Below are positions 1 to 8,316 of a stretch of 64,000 nt of DNA, piece after piece (position 1 is the first letter of the stretch; each line of letters begins with the position of its first letter). The translations under genes and the position numbers were made by a program. Source of the DNA: CAZQQU01 sp964595625 (GTDB lineage Bacteria; Bacteroidota; Bacteroidia; Flavobacteriales; Flavobacteriaceae); NCBI GenBank assembly GCA_964595625.1, contig CAZQQU010000002.1:186001-250000 (forward strand), written 5' to 3'. The notes under the pieces were generated by a model. It saw nothing but the letters and a program-made list of their open reading frames with translations. It ran no database searches and had not been told where the DNA came from.

Positions 1-385
1 GTTGGGGTTGGGGTGCATCTCTGTTCAGGTAGCCGTAGTTCCTTTGGGCAATGACTCCATCTTCAATATAATATAAGCTTACCTCAAAAAAGTTTCCAGT
101 ATATAAATACAAACTATCGTTTTTATTGAAATAGTCGCCGTATTCGAGCAAGTCAATTTTTAACCAAAAAATGTCCTTTTTGGATTTTTTGTAAGTGAGG
201 TCAACACTGTTTTGGAAAAGTGAATCGGCGGATAAAAGCGTTTCTACAGAAGTTGTATCGCTAGGGGTTTGATAAATTGTAAACGGGATGGGAAGGGCAC
301 TATCAAATTGTCCAAAAGCCCAATAAATCTTCCCACACAGGAAAAACATAACAAGAAGTACCCATGGTTGCTTGAGTGGTTTCAC
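1..385 (-). CDS. Partial membrane/periplasmic sensor protein, N-terminal part (7TMR-DISMED2-like)
   Basis: Only the first 128 codons are in the window; the gene runs off the left edge. Reading starts at a GTG that directly follows the TAA of the upstream kinase gene (TAA-GTG, no gap, same frame). Residues 1-25 form a signal-like segment (VKPLKQPWVLLVMFF...), which supports the GTG; the next in-frame ATG is codon 13 and would cut into it. The following stretch, with 'IFWLKIDLLEYGD' and 'LYLYTGNFFEVSLYY', resembles the extracellular 7TMR-DISM domain type 2 of Bacteroidota sensor kinases. The adjacency to a LytS-like kinase suggests a shared signalling operon. The output domain lies outside the window, so kinase or adenylate-cyclase type cannot be decided. 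Confidence 0.6.
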   Translation of the reverse strand, partial: MKPLKQPWVLLVMFFLCGKIYWAFGQFDSALPIPFTIYQTPSDTTSVETLLSADSLFQNSVDLTYKKSKKDIFWLKIDLLEYGDYFNKNDSLYLYTGNFFEVSLYYIEDGVIAQRNYGYLNRDAPQPQ

Positions 386-1576
386 TTAGGCTAAGTTTGG
401 AAAAGTAATGGTTATCGTTCCGCCACTATATTTTTTAGTTTTCTCAAAACGCACCTCCTTTTTAATGGGTAATTTTTTTATTTTCTGCAGATACCGAATT
501 TGATCTTGCCATTTCACAATCTCTGATCGGTATTCCGGAATCTGTCTTATTTTCTTCTCTTCCGTATAATCGTATTTAAATTTGATTATAACTTTTACAC
601 GTTTATGAGTTACAAAAAAACGGGTGTTAATTGAGAAATTTTCATATTGATTATATAGGGCATGTTCAATTATATTTTCAAAAAGAGTTTGAATTACAAA
701 AGAAGGAATGATTGCTGGCCGGTTTCCCGATTTGCGTTCCATTGTCATTTGGCATGAAATCCGCTCTTCATATCTCAGTTTTTGCAAAGACAAAAATCGA
801 TGGAGCATTTCAATTTCATCGGTTAAATATACCGAATCTTTTTCCAAGTTTTTTAAATAAAACCTAATAAGTTTGCTAAAATCAGATAAATAATGAAGGG
901 CGAGCTTTTGTTTTCCTGTCGAAATAAAATGTTGAATGGCATTAAGTGCATTAAATACAAAATGAGGATTCAACTGCGACCTAAGTGCCTTGATTTTAAT
1001 ATCTACCATTTCTTTTTGTAGGCACCACAAGCGGTCTTGTTCTTCTTTTCGAGATCGTTGCGTTTTAATTTGTTCGAGTTTAAAGCCGGTCATCGAAGCA
1101 ATGGCGGTGAGTATACGCAAGTGCTGAGCAGTAAAAAAATTTTTTCGGGGATCTTCACAGTCCATTACTCCTATTACTTGTTCATTAACCCAAATGGGTA
1201 CACAGATTTCGGAGAGTCTTCGCTCATCATCTACTATATATCGAGAATCTAATGTCGTGTCGTTAATTATTAGTGGTTCACCAATGGATGCTACATGTCC
1301 GGTAATTCCCTTACCCATAGGAATCAAAACCGGATTATAAATTTCATAATTTTTAGGGTTTTTTGAGCCGTAAGCTGCGACTTGCTCTAAATGTTGGGTT
1401 TCGAAATTGACTAAGTAGATAACACAATCTACAAATCCGAGTTTGGAAATACAGTGTTTAGCAATATCCCACAAAACTTCAGTTTCGGTACTTTTTTTAT
1501 GAATTAAAGAGGTGAAAAACACCAAAATTTCTTCAAATTTCTGTGCACTCAGCGGTGTTGGGGTATTTGCTTGCAT
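386..1576 (-). CDS. GAF-domain LytS-like sensor histidine kinase with degenerate ATPase domain
   Basis: This 396-residue protein has no membrane segment, so it should be cytoplasmic. Residues about 15-170 look like a GAF sensor domain (GKGITGHVASIGEPLIIND). Residues about 190-280 match the His_kinase family of LytS-like proteins, with the motif LNPHFVFNALNAIQ and phospho-acceptor His205. The ATPase part keeps an N-box-like FENIIEHA (from Glu300), but the DxGxG glycine motif that should follow is absent and is replaced by a Lys/Arg-rich stretch; a short GGTITITFP remains at the end. Family members normally phosphorylate a LytTR response regulator; this one may be a pseudokinase or a partner of the next gene. 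Its stop is fused to the GTG of the downstream sensor gene. Confidence 0.75.
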   Translation of the reverse strand: MQANTPTPLSAQKFEEILVFFTSLIHKKSTETEVLWDIAKHCISKLGFVDCVIYLVNFETQHLEQVAAYGSKNPKNYEIYNPVLIPMGKGITGHVASIGEPLIINDTTLDSRYIVDDERRLSEICVPIWVNEQVIGVMDCEDPRKNFFTAQHLRILTAIASMTGFKLEQIKTQRSRKEEQDRLWCLQKEMVDIKIKALRSQLNPHFVFNALNAIQHFISTGKQKLALHYLSDFSKLIRFYLKNLEKDSVYLTDEIEMLHRFLSLQKLRYEERISCQMTMERKSGNRPAIIPSFVIQTLFENIIEHALYNQYENFSINTRFFVTHKRVKVIIKFKYDYTEEKKIRQIPEYRSEIVKWQDQIRYLQKIKKLPIKKEVRFEKTKKYSGGTITITFPNLA

Positions 1577-1640
1577 AGGTTTATGAAATTACTTCTCCGA
1601 TAAAGGATTAATTCGGACAGGAAAAGACAACTATAACTAT

Positions 1641-1678
1641 AAAAAATGCTGTTTTAACAATACAAAACAGCATTTTTT
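1641..1678 (-). terminator. Intrinsic terminator after the secreted repeat protein
   Basis: A perfect 15-bp inverted repeat (aaaaaatgctgtttt at 1641-1655, its complement at 1664-1678) has an 8-base loop and a T run on both strands. It lies between the stop of the secreted protein at 1790 and the start of the kinase gene at 1576, both on the minus strand. Confidence 0.8.
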
Positions 1679-1789
1679 ATTTCTCAAGTGCTTAATAAAA
1701 ACTCTATCGATATAATTTTGCTTGTACGTTGGTTTATATTAGTTTTTTTACCAAGACTTCTAAGCCATTTGCAAAAACGCTAGAAGAGG

Positions 1790-2938
1790 TTATTTCTTTA
1801 GAATTTTAGCAGTGGTTTTACCTGTCTCGGATATAATTTCTGCCAAGTACACTCCAGTGGGTAAATGGCTCATATCTACCCAACCATGCGAATTTCCTAT
1901 TTCATTTATTAAAACCCGTTGCCCGGAAATAGTATATAGATTGATAGAATCTATGTGATTTTTGCTAGTAAAATATAACCTATCATTCACAGGGTTTGGA
2001 TAGTGATTAAATTCAACAACTGTGATATCAGGATTTTCCATCACCTCAGACAAGTTGATTGAAAAATCTCCATAGGGCAGTAATGTAGCTACCAAAACAT
2101 AATAGGTGGTGTTTGCCGTTGCTTCTATCGAAGCCCAATTGTTTTCGTCACATTCGTTTGTAGCTTGATCTACCCAAGTCAAATCGGCTCCACTTTGCGC
2201 ATCTTCATCATCAGCGGTATAAAATATAACAACTGATTGATTTTGAGGATTGCCTAAAGAAGCTATCACTTCACCGTCTGATTGTGCTGTAAATTTATAC
2301 CAAATTACCGGTACAATAGCAGTATTACAACCTCCCTGTTGGCCACCGTCGTCTTCGTTCGTTGCCATAAGAAAATGGATGTCATTTTCAAAAAAATCCT
2401 GTAGCCCGTTTAAATTGGTTGCATTTACTACCAAGTCATTTTCTGGGGATTGAAAAACATTGGCGGTGTTTATAAACACATTAGAAGCCACATTGTTTTT
2501 CATATATATATAGTAGGTAGTTCCTGGAGTGGCTATAATACTAGATGTTGAGCCCACCGCACACTCATTAGTGGGTTGATCAACATAAATCAAATCCATT
2601 CCGGAGGTAACTCCTTCGGCGGGTCCTTCAAAAAATACTACGACGGGGCTGCTGGGCAAAATAATTCCGGCTCCAATACTTCCTTCTCTTGTAGCGGTGA
2701 ATTTATACCATACACCCGGCTGTGAAAGGGCACACCCTAAGGGTGGTGTATGGTCGTTGGTGTTGGTGGCATTTGGGAAATCCACATTTTCTTCGACATA
2801 AGGAACCGGGCCAAGATTCATATTTATGGCATTTTCAATCAGGTCATTGGAGGGTTGTGCGTATAAATCCATACCTCTCCATGTCAAACTCATTATTAAA
2901 ATTAATAAGGTAATTGGTAAAGTTTTCATTTTTGTCAA
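1790..2938 (-). CDS. Secreted protein with duplicated beta domain and T9SS type A sorting domain
   Basis: This 382-residue protein has a signal peptide (about residues 1-27, ending LYAQ). Two related segments follow, about 29-160 and 165-300. Each starts P-x-N-D-L with a conserved N-A, contains G/P-x-x-WYKFTA, then V-V-x-F-x-x-A, then W/Y-V-D-Q-x-T-N-E-C, then T-x-T-T-Y-Y. This is an internal duplication. The last 80 residues have the type IX secretion pattern (HYPNPVNDRLYF, SGQRV, LPTGVYLAEI, ending KILKK), so it should be secreted and probably anchored at the cell surface. The repeats resemble PPC-like beta-sandwich domains. No catalytic residues are evident; ligand or adhesion function is unknown. 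Confidence 0.85.
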   Translation of the reverse strand: MTKMKTLPITLLILIMSLTWRGMDLYAQPSNDLIENAINMNLGPVPYVEENVDFPNATNTNDHTPPLGCALSQPGVWYKFTATREGSIGAGIILPSSPVVVFFEGPAEGVTSGMDLIYVDQPTNECAVGSTSSIIATPGTTYYIYMKNNVASNVFINTANVFQSPENDLVVNATNLNGLQDFFENDIHFLMATNEDDGGQQGGCNTAIVPVIWYKFTAQSDGEVIASLGNPQNQSVVIFYTADDEDAQSGADLTWVDQATNECDENNWASIEATANTTYYVLVATLLPYGDFSINLSEVMENPDITVVEFNHYPNPVNDRLYFTSKNHIDSINLYTISGQRVLINEIGNSHGWVDMSHLPTGVYLAEIISETGKTTAKILKK

Positions 2939-2956
2939 AATTTTAGTTTATCGGTA

Positions 2957-2964
2957 CAAAACTA
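2957..2964 (-). promoter_or_regulatory. TAnnTTTG promoter box (TAGTTTTG) of the secreted protein
   Basis: The minus strand reads TAGTTTTG here, 18 bases before the ATG at 2938. It fits the Bacteroidota -7 element. Confidence 0.55.
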
Positions 2965-3033
2965 TTTTGACAACAACAATAAATTTTTAACAAACTAACC
3001 AATGGTATTTTTTAGTTGATATTTGCTAAAAAC

Positions 3034-3066
3034 AAAACAACCGATTGTATTTCAATCGGTTGTTTT
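3034..3066 (-). terminator. Intrinsic terminator of purL
   Basis: A perfect 14-bp inverted repeat (aaaacaaccgattg at 3034-3047, caatcggttgtttt at 3053-3066) with a 5-base loop lies about 60 bases past the purL stop at 3126, with T-rich sequence on the minus strand. Confidence 0.85.
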
Positions 3067-3125
3067 ATAGTATAAGGATGTTTGTTTTTTTATATTCTCT
3101 GATAATCAGGCATGTCCCTAGTGCG

Positions 3126-6100
3126 TTAGTTTTTTCTTCCTTCAATCCACTTTCGGGCATTGACAAAGGCTTCCAACCAAGGAGAAACTTCGTCTTTCCG
3201 TCCTCCGGGATAATGAGCCCAATTCCAAGGGAATATACTTCGCTCGATATGCGGCATGGTAACCAAATGTCGTCCGCTGGTATCACAAAGCATGGCCGTA
3301 TTGTAATCTGAGCCGTTGGGATTCGCCGGATAACCTTCATAGGCATATTTAGCAACAATGTGGTACCGGTCTTCCGAATAGGGAAGTTGAAACTTGCCTT
3401 CTCCATGCGAAATCCATACGCCCAATGTAGTTCCTTCCAAAGTGGAAAGCATAACCGAGTTATTTTTACCAATGGTCACCGAGGTAAATCCACTTTCATG
3501 TTTACCCGAATCGTTGTAGTGCATTTTGCCGTGAATTTCGTGATCGGGGTTGATGACTTCCAATTCCATAAACAATTGGCATCCATTACAAATACCGATC
3601 GACAAGGTGTCGGTTCGTTGGAAGAATTTTTCCAAAGCAGTTCTTGCTTTTTCGTTGTACATAAAAGCTCCCGCCCAGCCTTTGGCACTTCCCAACACAT
3701 CGGAATTGGAGAAACCTCCCACAGCCCCGATAAATTGAATGTCTTCCAAGGTTTCCCGCCCCGAAATTAAATCGGTCATATGTACATCTTTTACATCAAA
3801 CCCGGCCAAGTACATGGCATGAGCCATTTCTCGTTCTGAATTGGAGCCTTTTTCGCGAATAATTGCAGCTTTAGGTCTGGATTGGGTAGGGGATGTGGGT
3901 TTATTACCTGTGAAATGAGCAGGGAATTGGTAGCGTAGAGGTTGATTTTTATAGTTTTGGTAACGCTCTTGTGCTTTGTTGTTTTTCGTTTGTTTTGCAT
4001 CTAACAAATACGAGGTTTTGTACCAAATGTCTCGGGTTTCTGAAATGGAGAAAGTAAGTTTTTGATCAAAATTTACCAAGGTCAAAGTATCTCCAGGAAC
4101 CACTTCTCCTATTTTGTAAAAAGAAATGTTTTGGGATATTAACTCGGTTTCTACTTCCGAATGGGCTTGAAATACCAAACCAATATTTTCCGAAAACAGT
4201 ATTTTAGCGGTGTCTTTTTCGCCTAGAGCGGTAAAATCAAAGCGAGCCCCTAGGTTATTTTCGGCAAAACACATTTCTAATAAAGTGGTAATAAACCCAC
4301 CACTTCCGATATCATGACCTGCATGAATTTTTCCGGCTTTTATAAGTTGTTGTACACCATTAAATGCCCGTTTAAAAAATTCGGCATCTTGGATGGTAGG
4401 TGCTTCACTACCTATTGTATTGAGAATTTGAGCAAACGACGAACCACCTAATTTAAAATGGTCTTGAGACAGGTTAATATAGTAAATGGCTCCACCCGTT
4501 GGTTGTAATACAGGTTCCACTACTTGAGTAATGTCGCTACAGTGAGCCGTTCCGGAGATAATCACCGTTCCGGGTGCCAGCACTTCGTCGTTGGGGTATT
4601 TCTGTTTCATGGAAAGCGAATCTTTCCCGGTAGGTATATTGATTCCCAATTCGATGGCAAAATCAGAACAACCTTGTACAGCTTGGTACAGACGGGCATC
4701 CTCGCCCGGGTTGTTACAGGGCCACATCCAGTTAGCGGAGAGTGAAACACTAGCTAACCCGTTTTTTAAAGGTGCCCAGACGATATTGGACAACGCTTCG
4801 CCCACAGCATTTCGGCTACCCGCTACCGGGTCGATTAAGGCGGTTAAGGGTGAATGACCAATACTGGTAGCTACACCCTCGCGGCCGTTGTAATCCAAGG
4901 CCATCACTCCCACATTGTTCAAGGGAAGTTGTAGGGAACCGGCACATTGTTGTTTAGCTACTTTACCTCCCACACAGCGGTCTACTTTATTGGTGAGCCA
5001 GTCTTTACAAGCTACTGCTTCTAGCTGTAGTAGCTGGTTGAGATAATCAGTAATAACGTTGGAATCGTAAGTTAAATCGCGGTAGTGGATCGGTATTGTC
5101 TGATCGTGCATGACCGTTTTGGGGCTACTCCCAAATAATTCTGATAATTCAAAATTCATCGGTAGGCTGCCTTTCTTTTTAGATTCAAAAGAGAAGCGCT
5201 TGTCAGAAGTAACTTCACCGACTTCGTACATCGGGGCTCGCTCGCGATCCGCAATAGCTCGAAGTTGGTCTATATTTTTTGGACCGATAACCAGTCCCAT
5301 ACGTTCTTGTGATTCGTTACCGATAATTTCTTTATCCGAAAGGGTCGGATCGCCAATGGGCAATTGATCGATATCGACTTTTCCTCCGGTTTCTTCCACT
5401 AATTCAGACAAACAATTCAGATGACCACCCGCTCCATGGTCATGGATAGAAACGATCGGGTTTTGGTCGGATTCTACCAGTGCTCGGATGGCGTTGGCAG
5501 CTCTTTTTTGCATTTCCGGATTAGAACGTTGGATGGCGTTCAGTTCAATACCCGAACCAAATTCCCCGGTGTCAGCACTTGAAACAGCAGCACCTCCCAT
5601 ACCAATGCGGTAATTTTCTCCTCCCAGAATAACTATTTTATCACCGGCTTGGGGTGTTTTTTTATGGGCTTGTTCTTTTTTAGCATAACCGATGCCTCCG
5701 GCCAGCATAATTACTTTGTCAAAACCGAGCTTGCGAGCTTCTTCTTGGTGTTCAAAAGTTAATACCGAGCCGGCAATTAACGGTTGACCAAATTTATTCC
5801 CAAAGTCAGACGCCCCGTTGGAGGCTTTGATTAAAATATCCATTGGGGTTTGGTACAGCCATTCGCGTTCATCCATCGCTTTTTCCCAAGGACGATTTTC
5901 TTCTAATCGCGAATAGGATGTCATATATACAGCGGTTCCGGCCAGTGGAATAGAACCTTGTCCCCCTGCCAATCGGTCTCTGATTTCCCCTCCGGAGCCG
6001 GTTGCAGCTCCGTTAAAAGGTTCGACCGTAGTGGGGAAATTATGGGTTTCCGCTTTGAGCGAAATCACCGACTCAAAGGACTTGGCTTCAAAAAAATCAG

Positions 6101-6788
6101 GTCGGTCGGCCGATTTGGGTGCAAATTGCTCCACCACGGGACCTTGTATAAAGGCCACATTGTCTTTATAAGCAGAAACAATGTCGTTGGGATGGGTTTC
6201 AGAGGTTTTTTTAATCAGCTTAAAAAGGGAGAGCGGTTTTTCTTCTCCATCAATGATAAAAGTACCGTTAAAAATCTTGTGTCGGCAGTGCTCTGAATTG
6301 ATTTGTGAAAACCCAAACACCTCCGAATCCGTTAGCTTACGACCTAGTTTTTGAGCGAGTTTTTCTAAATAGCTAACCTCCTCCTCACTAAGCGCCAAAC
6401 CTTCTTGTTGGTTGTAGCTGGCGATATCGTCAATTTCTAAAACCGGATCTGGCGTGATCTGAATAGTAAAAATATCTTGATGTAAACCCGCGTATTTTTG
6501 AAAAAGCATCGGGTCAAAATCCTGATCATCTGCTGTGGTTTTGTAAAACTCTTCTATCCGCACAATGCCTTCCATACTCATGTTTTGCGTAATTTCGACG
6601 GCATTGGTACTCCACGGGGTGACCATGGCGGCCCGGGGTCCAATAAAAAAACCTGAGAGAGTTGGTTGTTCTATTTTTTGTGCCTGGCCAAACAGCCACT
6701 GGAGTTTTAAAATACTTTCCTCAGAGAGAGTTGTGGTGGCCTGAACGGCATAAATCTTTTGATTGGGGTTTTCAAAAAAATGAATCAT
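3126..6788 (-). CDS. purL: Phosphoribosylformylglycinamidine synthase, single-chain
   Basis: The enzyme converts FGAR plus glutamine and ATP to FGAM, step four of de novo purine synthesis. At 1220 residues it is the large fused form with N-terminal, linker, duplicated AIRS-like and C-terminal glutaminase domains. Visible marks are FGFSQINSEHCRHKIFNG (FGAR/ATP domain), ETHNFPTTVEPFNGAATGSGGEIRD split across the first AIRS domain, SIHDHGAGG, and the class I glutaminase elbow GICNGCQ with nucleophile Cys1067 and a downstream PHIER. It is transcribed alone, with its own promoter and terminator; no other pur gene is in the window. Confidence 0.97.
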   Translation of the reverse strand: MIHFFENPNQKIYAVQATTTLSEESILKLQWLFGQAQKIEQPTLSGFFIGPRAAMVTPWSTNAVEITQNMSMEGIVRIEEFYKTTADDQDFDPMLFQKYAGLHQDIFTIQITPDPVLEIDDIASYNQQEGLALSEEEVSYLEKLAQKLGRKLTDSEVFGFSQINSEHCRHKIFNGTFIIDGEEKPLSLFKLIKKTSETHPNDIVSAYKDNVAFIQGPVVEQFAPKSADRPDFFEAKSFESVISLKAETHNFPTTVEPFNGAATGSGGEIRDRLAGGQGSIPLAGTAVYMTSYSRLEENRPWEKAMDEREWLYQTPMDILIKASNGASDFGNKFGQPLIAGSVLTFEHQEEARKLGFDKVIMLAGGIGYAKKEQAHKKTPQAGDKIVILGGENYRIGMGGAAVSSADTGEFGSGIELNAIQRSNPEMQKRAANAIRALVESDQNPIVSIHDHGAGGHLNCLSELVEETGGKVDIDQLPIGDPTLSDKEIIGNESQERMGLVIGPKNIDQLRAIADRERAPMYEVGEVTSDKRFSFESKKKGSLPMNFELSELFGSSPKTVMHDQTIPIHYRDLTYDSNVITDYLNQLLQLEAVACKDWLTNKVDRCVGGKVAKQQCAGSLQLPLNNVGVMALDYNGREGVATSIGHSPLTALIDPVAGSRNAVGEALSNIVWAPLKNGLASVSLSANWMWPCNNPGEDARLYQAVQGCSDFAIELGINIPTGKDSLSMKQKYPNDEVLAPGTVIISGTAHCSDITQVVEPVLQPTGGAIYYINLSQDHFKLGGSSFAQILNTIGSEAPTIQDAEFFKRAFNGVQQLIKAGKIHAGHDIGSGGFITTLLEMCFAENNLGARFDFTALGEKDTAKILFSENIGLVFQAHSEVETELISQNISFYKIGEVVPGDTLTLVNFDQKLTFSISETRDIWYKTSYLLDAKQTKNNKAQERYQNYKNQPLRYQFPAHFTGNKPTSPTQSRPKAAIIREKGSNSEREMAHAMYLAGFDVKDVHMTDLISGRETLEDIQFIGAVGGFSNSDVLGSAKGWAGAFMYNEKARTALEKFFQRTDTLSIGICNGCQLFMELEVINPDHEIHGKMHYNDSGKHESGFTSVTIGKNNSVMLSTLEGTTLGVWISHGEGKFQLPYSEDRYHIVAKYAYEGYPANPNGSDYNTAMLCDTSGRHLVTMPHIERSIFPWNWAHYPGGRKDEVSPWLEAFVNARKWIEGRKN

Positions 6789-6809
6789 TAGCTGCTCGAA
6801 TTGAAGCTA

Positions 6810-6817
6810 CAAAAATA
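6810..6817 (-). promoter_or_regulatory. TAnnTTTG promoter box (TATTTTTG) of purL
   Basis: The minus strand reads TATTTTTG 21 bases before the purL ATG at 6788. No PurR-like operator was recognised near it. Confidence 0.6.
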
Positions 6818-6921
6818 CGATATTTTAACTCAAAAAAAGAATGGAACTTCGGTTTTAAAACAGTTTGGAAAATACACCGATTGAAAAACATGTAAAACCT
6901 ACCGATTAACGTATTATTTTG

Positions 6922-6929
6922 TAGCTTTG
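6922..6929 (+). promoter_or_regulatory. TAnnTTTG promoter box (TAGCTTTG) before the broken Crp/Fnr regulator
   Basis: TAGCTTTG matches the Bacteroidota -7 element and precedes the first recognisable codons of the Crp/Fnr-like gene by a few bases. It looks like the surviving promoter of a gene whose start has been lost. Confidence 0.5.
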
Positions 6930-7551
6930 AGTACTTCCCAAACCAGACAGAACTAGGATTCCGCCGGATATACTTGATCAGTTTGATGTAGAGTTGATTT
7001 CTTATTCTAAAGGGGATTTGATATTTCAAGAAGGTCAACGACCCGATTACTAGTATCAAATACAATCGGGAGAGGTTAAAATGAACAACTTTAATGAGTC
7101 GGGTAAAGAGTTTATTCAAGGTATTTTTCAGCCCAATCAAAGTTTTGGAGAACCGCCCCTTTTAGCAGAAGTGCCTTATCCAGCTCATGCCGAAGCGATG
7201 ACTGATGTGGTTGTTTATCGGGTTTTGAAAAAAAACTTTATACAATTGTTACTAACCTATCCCGAAGTTCATTTATTGTTTACTAAGACTTTAGCTTCCC
7301 GCTTGTTTTACAAAGCGATCATGGCAGCAGAGTTAGCTAGTCAAGAACCGGAACACCGCATTTTACGTATTTTAGATTATTTAAAAACCCATGTCCATCA
7401 ACTTACCGAGGATATTTCGTTTGAAGTTCCACTCACCCGCCAGCAAATTGCCGATCTTACGGGTTTACGCGTTGAAACTGTTATTCGAGCAACAAAAAAT
7501 TTGGAGAAAAAAGGCGAACTAAAAATTAAAAATAGAAAATTATATCGGTAA
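6929..7551 (+). pseudogene. Crp/Fnr-family transcriptional regulator, disrupted; intact C-terminal part from ATG 7081
   Basis: The continuous reading frame from 6958 gives IPPDILDQFDVELISYSKGD, LIFQEGQRPDY, then a TAG stop at 7051-7053, then YQIQSGEVKMNNFNESGKEF and an intact Crp/Fnr C-terminus. The stop falls in the cyclic-nucleotide-binding barrel exactly where the family has DYxYxIxSGEV. No ATG, GTG or TTG opens the frame upstream. Reading one base off, EYFPNQTELG precedes IPPD, which suggests a one-base loss near 6957. The part from ATG 7081 (156 residues) keeps the long helix and the HTH (LTRQQIADLTGLRVETVIRATKNLEKKG), and has a purine-rich GGGAGAGG before it, so a truncated DNA-binding protein could still be made. 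No Fe-S cysteines are present. A sequencing error cannot be excluded. Confidence 0.75.
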
Positions 7552-7559
7552 CTAACCCT

Positions 7560-7573
7560 ATGATTCAAATCAT
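7560..7573. promoter_or_regulatory. FNR/DNR-like dyad ATGATTCAAATCAT
   Basis: The sequence has perfect half-sites TGAT-N4-ATCA, the FNR/DNR core (consensus TTGATNNNNATCAA). It lies 60 bases before the ATG of the membrane protein that starts the haemoglobin operon and directly after the regulator remnant. This suggests an operator for a Crp/Fnr regulator, either the broken one or a paralogue elsewhere. Confidence 0.55.
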
Positions 7574-7632
7574 AAATAAAGAGGGTTGGTACCACTACCT
7601 TTATCCCTAGTTATAATTTAAAACTGTAAGCT

Positions 7633-7923
7633 ATGGGTTTGTATAAAAGATGGTTAACCGACTTTAAAGAACTTTTTTATGTAAATTCGGTTTTAGGAGT
7701 TATTTTATCCAGTTGTATCGGTTCTCTGGCCGCTATGTTAATATTGGCAGAAGCTCACGATGCTTTTCATATTTTTCAACTGACCACTGTAGTGGTGGTC
7801 GCTATGTGGTATAACGCATCTTTATTAGCACAATTAAAACCTCGATTTGTCTTTAATTCGCTGTTGGTTAGTTGCTTGATATCTGCTTTTTGGATAATTT
7901 GGCATATATTGCTATTGATTTAA
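7633..7923 (+). CDS. Small integral membrane protein upstream of truncated haemoglobin
   Basis: This 96-residue protein has three likely membrane helices at about residues 17-40, 47-66 and 71-95, with a charged N-terminus (MGLYKRWLTDFKE). I do not recognise a named family. It ends six bases before the start of the truncated haemoglobin gene, so the two are almost certainly cotranscribed, downstream of an FNR-like dyad. A role in NO, oxygen or haem handling is an inference from the neighbour only. Confidence 0.7.
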   Translation: MGLYKRWLTDFKELFYVNSVLGVILSSCIGSLAAMLILAEAHDAFHIFQLTTVVVVAMWYNASLLAQLKPRFVFNSLLVSCLISAFWIIWHILLLI

Positions 7924-7929
7924 ACGTGT

Positions 7930-8316
7930 ATGAAAAGAGACATTGCTTCCCGAGAAGATGTTTACTTGGTAGTTTCGACCTTTTACAGCCAAGTGAGAAA
8001 AAACAGTTTTATCGGTAATTATTTTAATGAAACAATTACAGATTGGGACGAACACCTCGAAATACTAACCGATTTTTGGGAAACCAATCTTTTCTATAAA
8101 GCCAAGTACAAAGGCAATCCCATGCGGGTCCATGGGGAAGTGGATCAAAAATTTGGAGGAGAAATTACTTCAGAGCATTTTGGGGAGTGGCTCAATTTGT
8201 GGGTACAAACTATCGACTCACTTTTTGAGGGAGAATTGGCCAATCGGGCTAAAAATAATGCCGCCAAAATGGCTACACACCTGTTTATGAATATATATCA
8301 AAACCGGACTTTATAA
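7930..8316 (+). CDS. Group III truncated haemoglobin
   Basis: This 128-residue protein matches group III truncated globins: MKRDIASREDVYLVV at the N-terminus, FYSQVRKNSFIGNYFN, the W-D-x-H-L segment (DWDEHLEILTDFWE), the family mark YKGNPMRVH, and FGEWLNLWVQTIDSLFEG with A-x-x-A near the end. Such globins bind haem and are linked to NO detoxification or oxygen chemistry under low oxygen in related bacteria. It is the second gene of a two-gene unit with a small membrane protein, below an FNR-like dyad, which fits control by an NO or oxygen regulator. Confidence 0.9.
   Translation: MKRDIASREDVYLVVSTFYSQVRKNSFIGNYFNETITDWDEHLEILTDFWETNLFYKAKYKGNPMRVHGEVDQKFGGEITSEHFGEWLNLWVQTIDSLFEGELANRAKNNAAKMATHLFMNIYQNRTL

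Noticed and set aside
3065..6895. Several ORFs on the strand opposite purL and in other frames
   Set aside because: All lie within a complete, well-supported purL gene; they show no family match.
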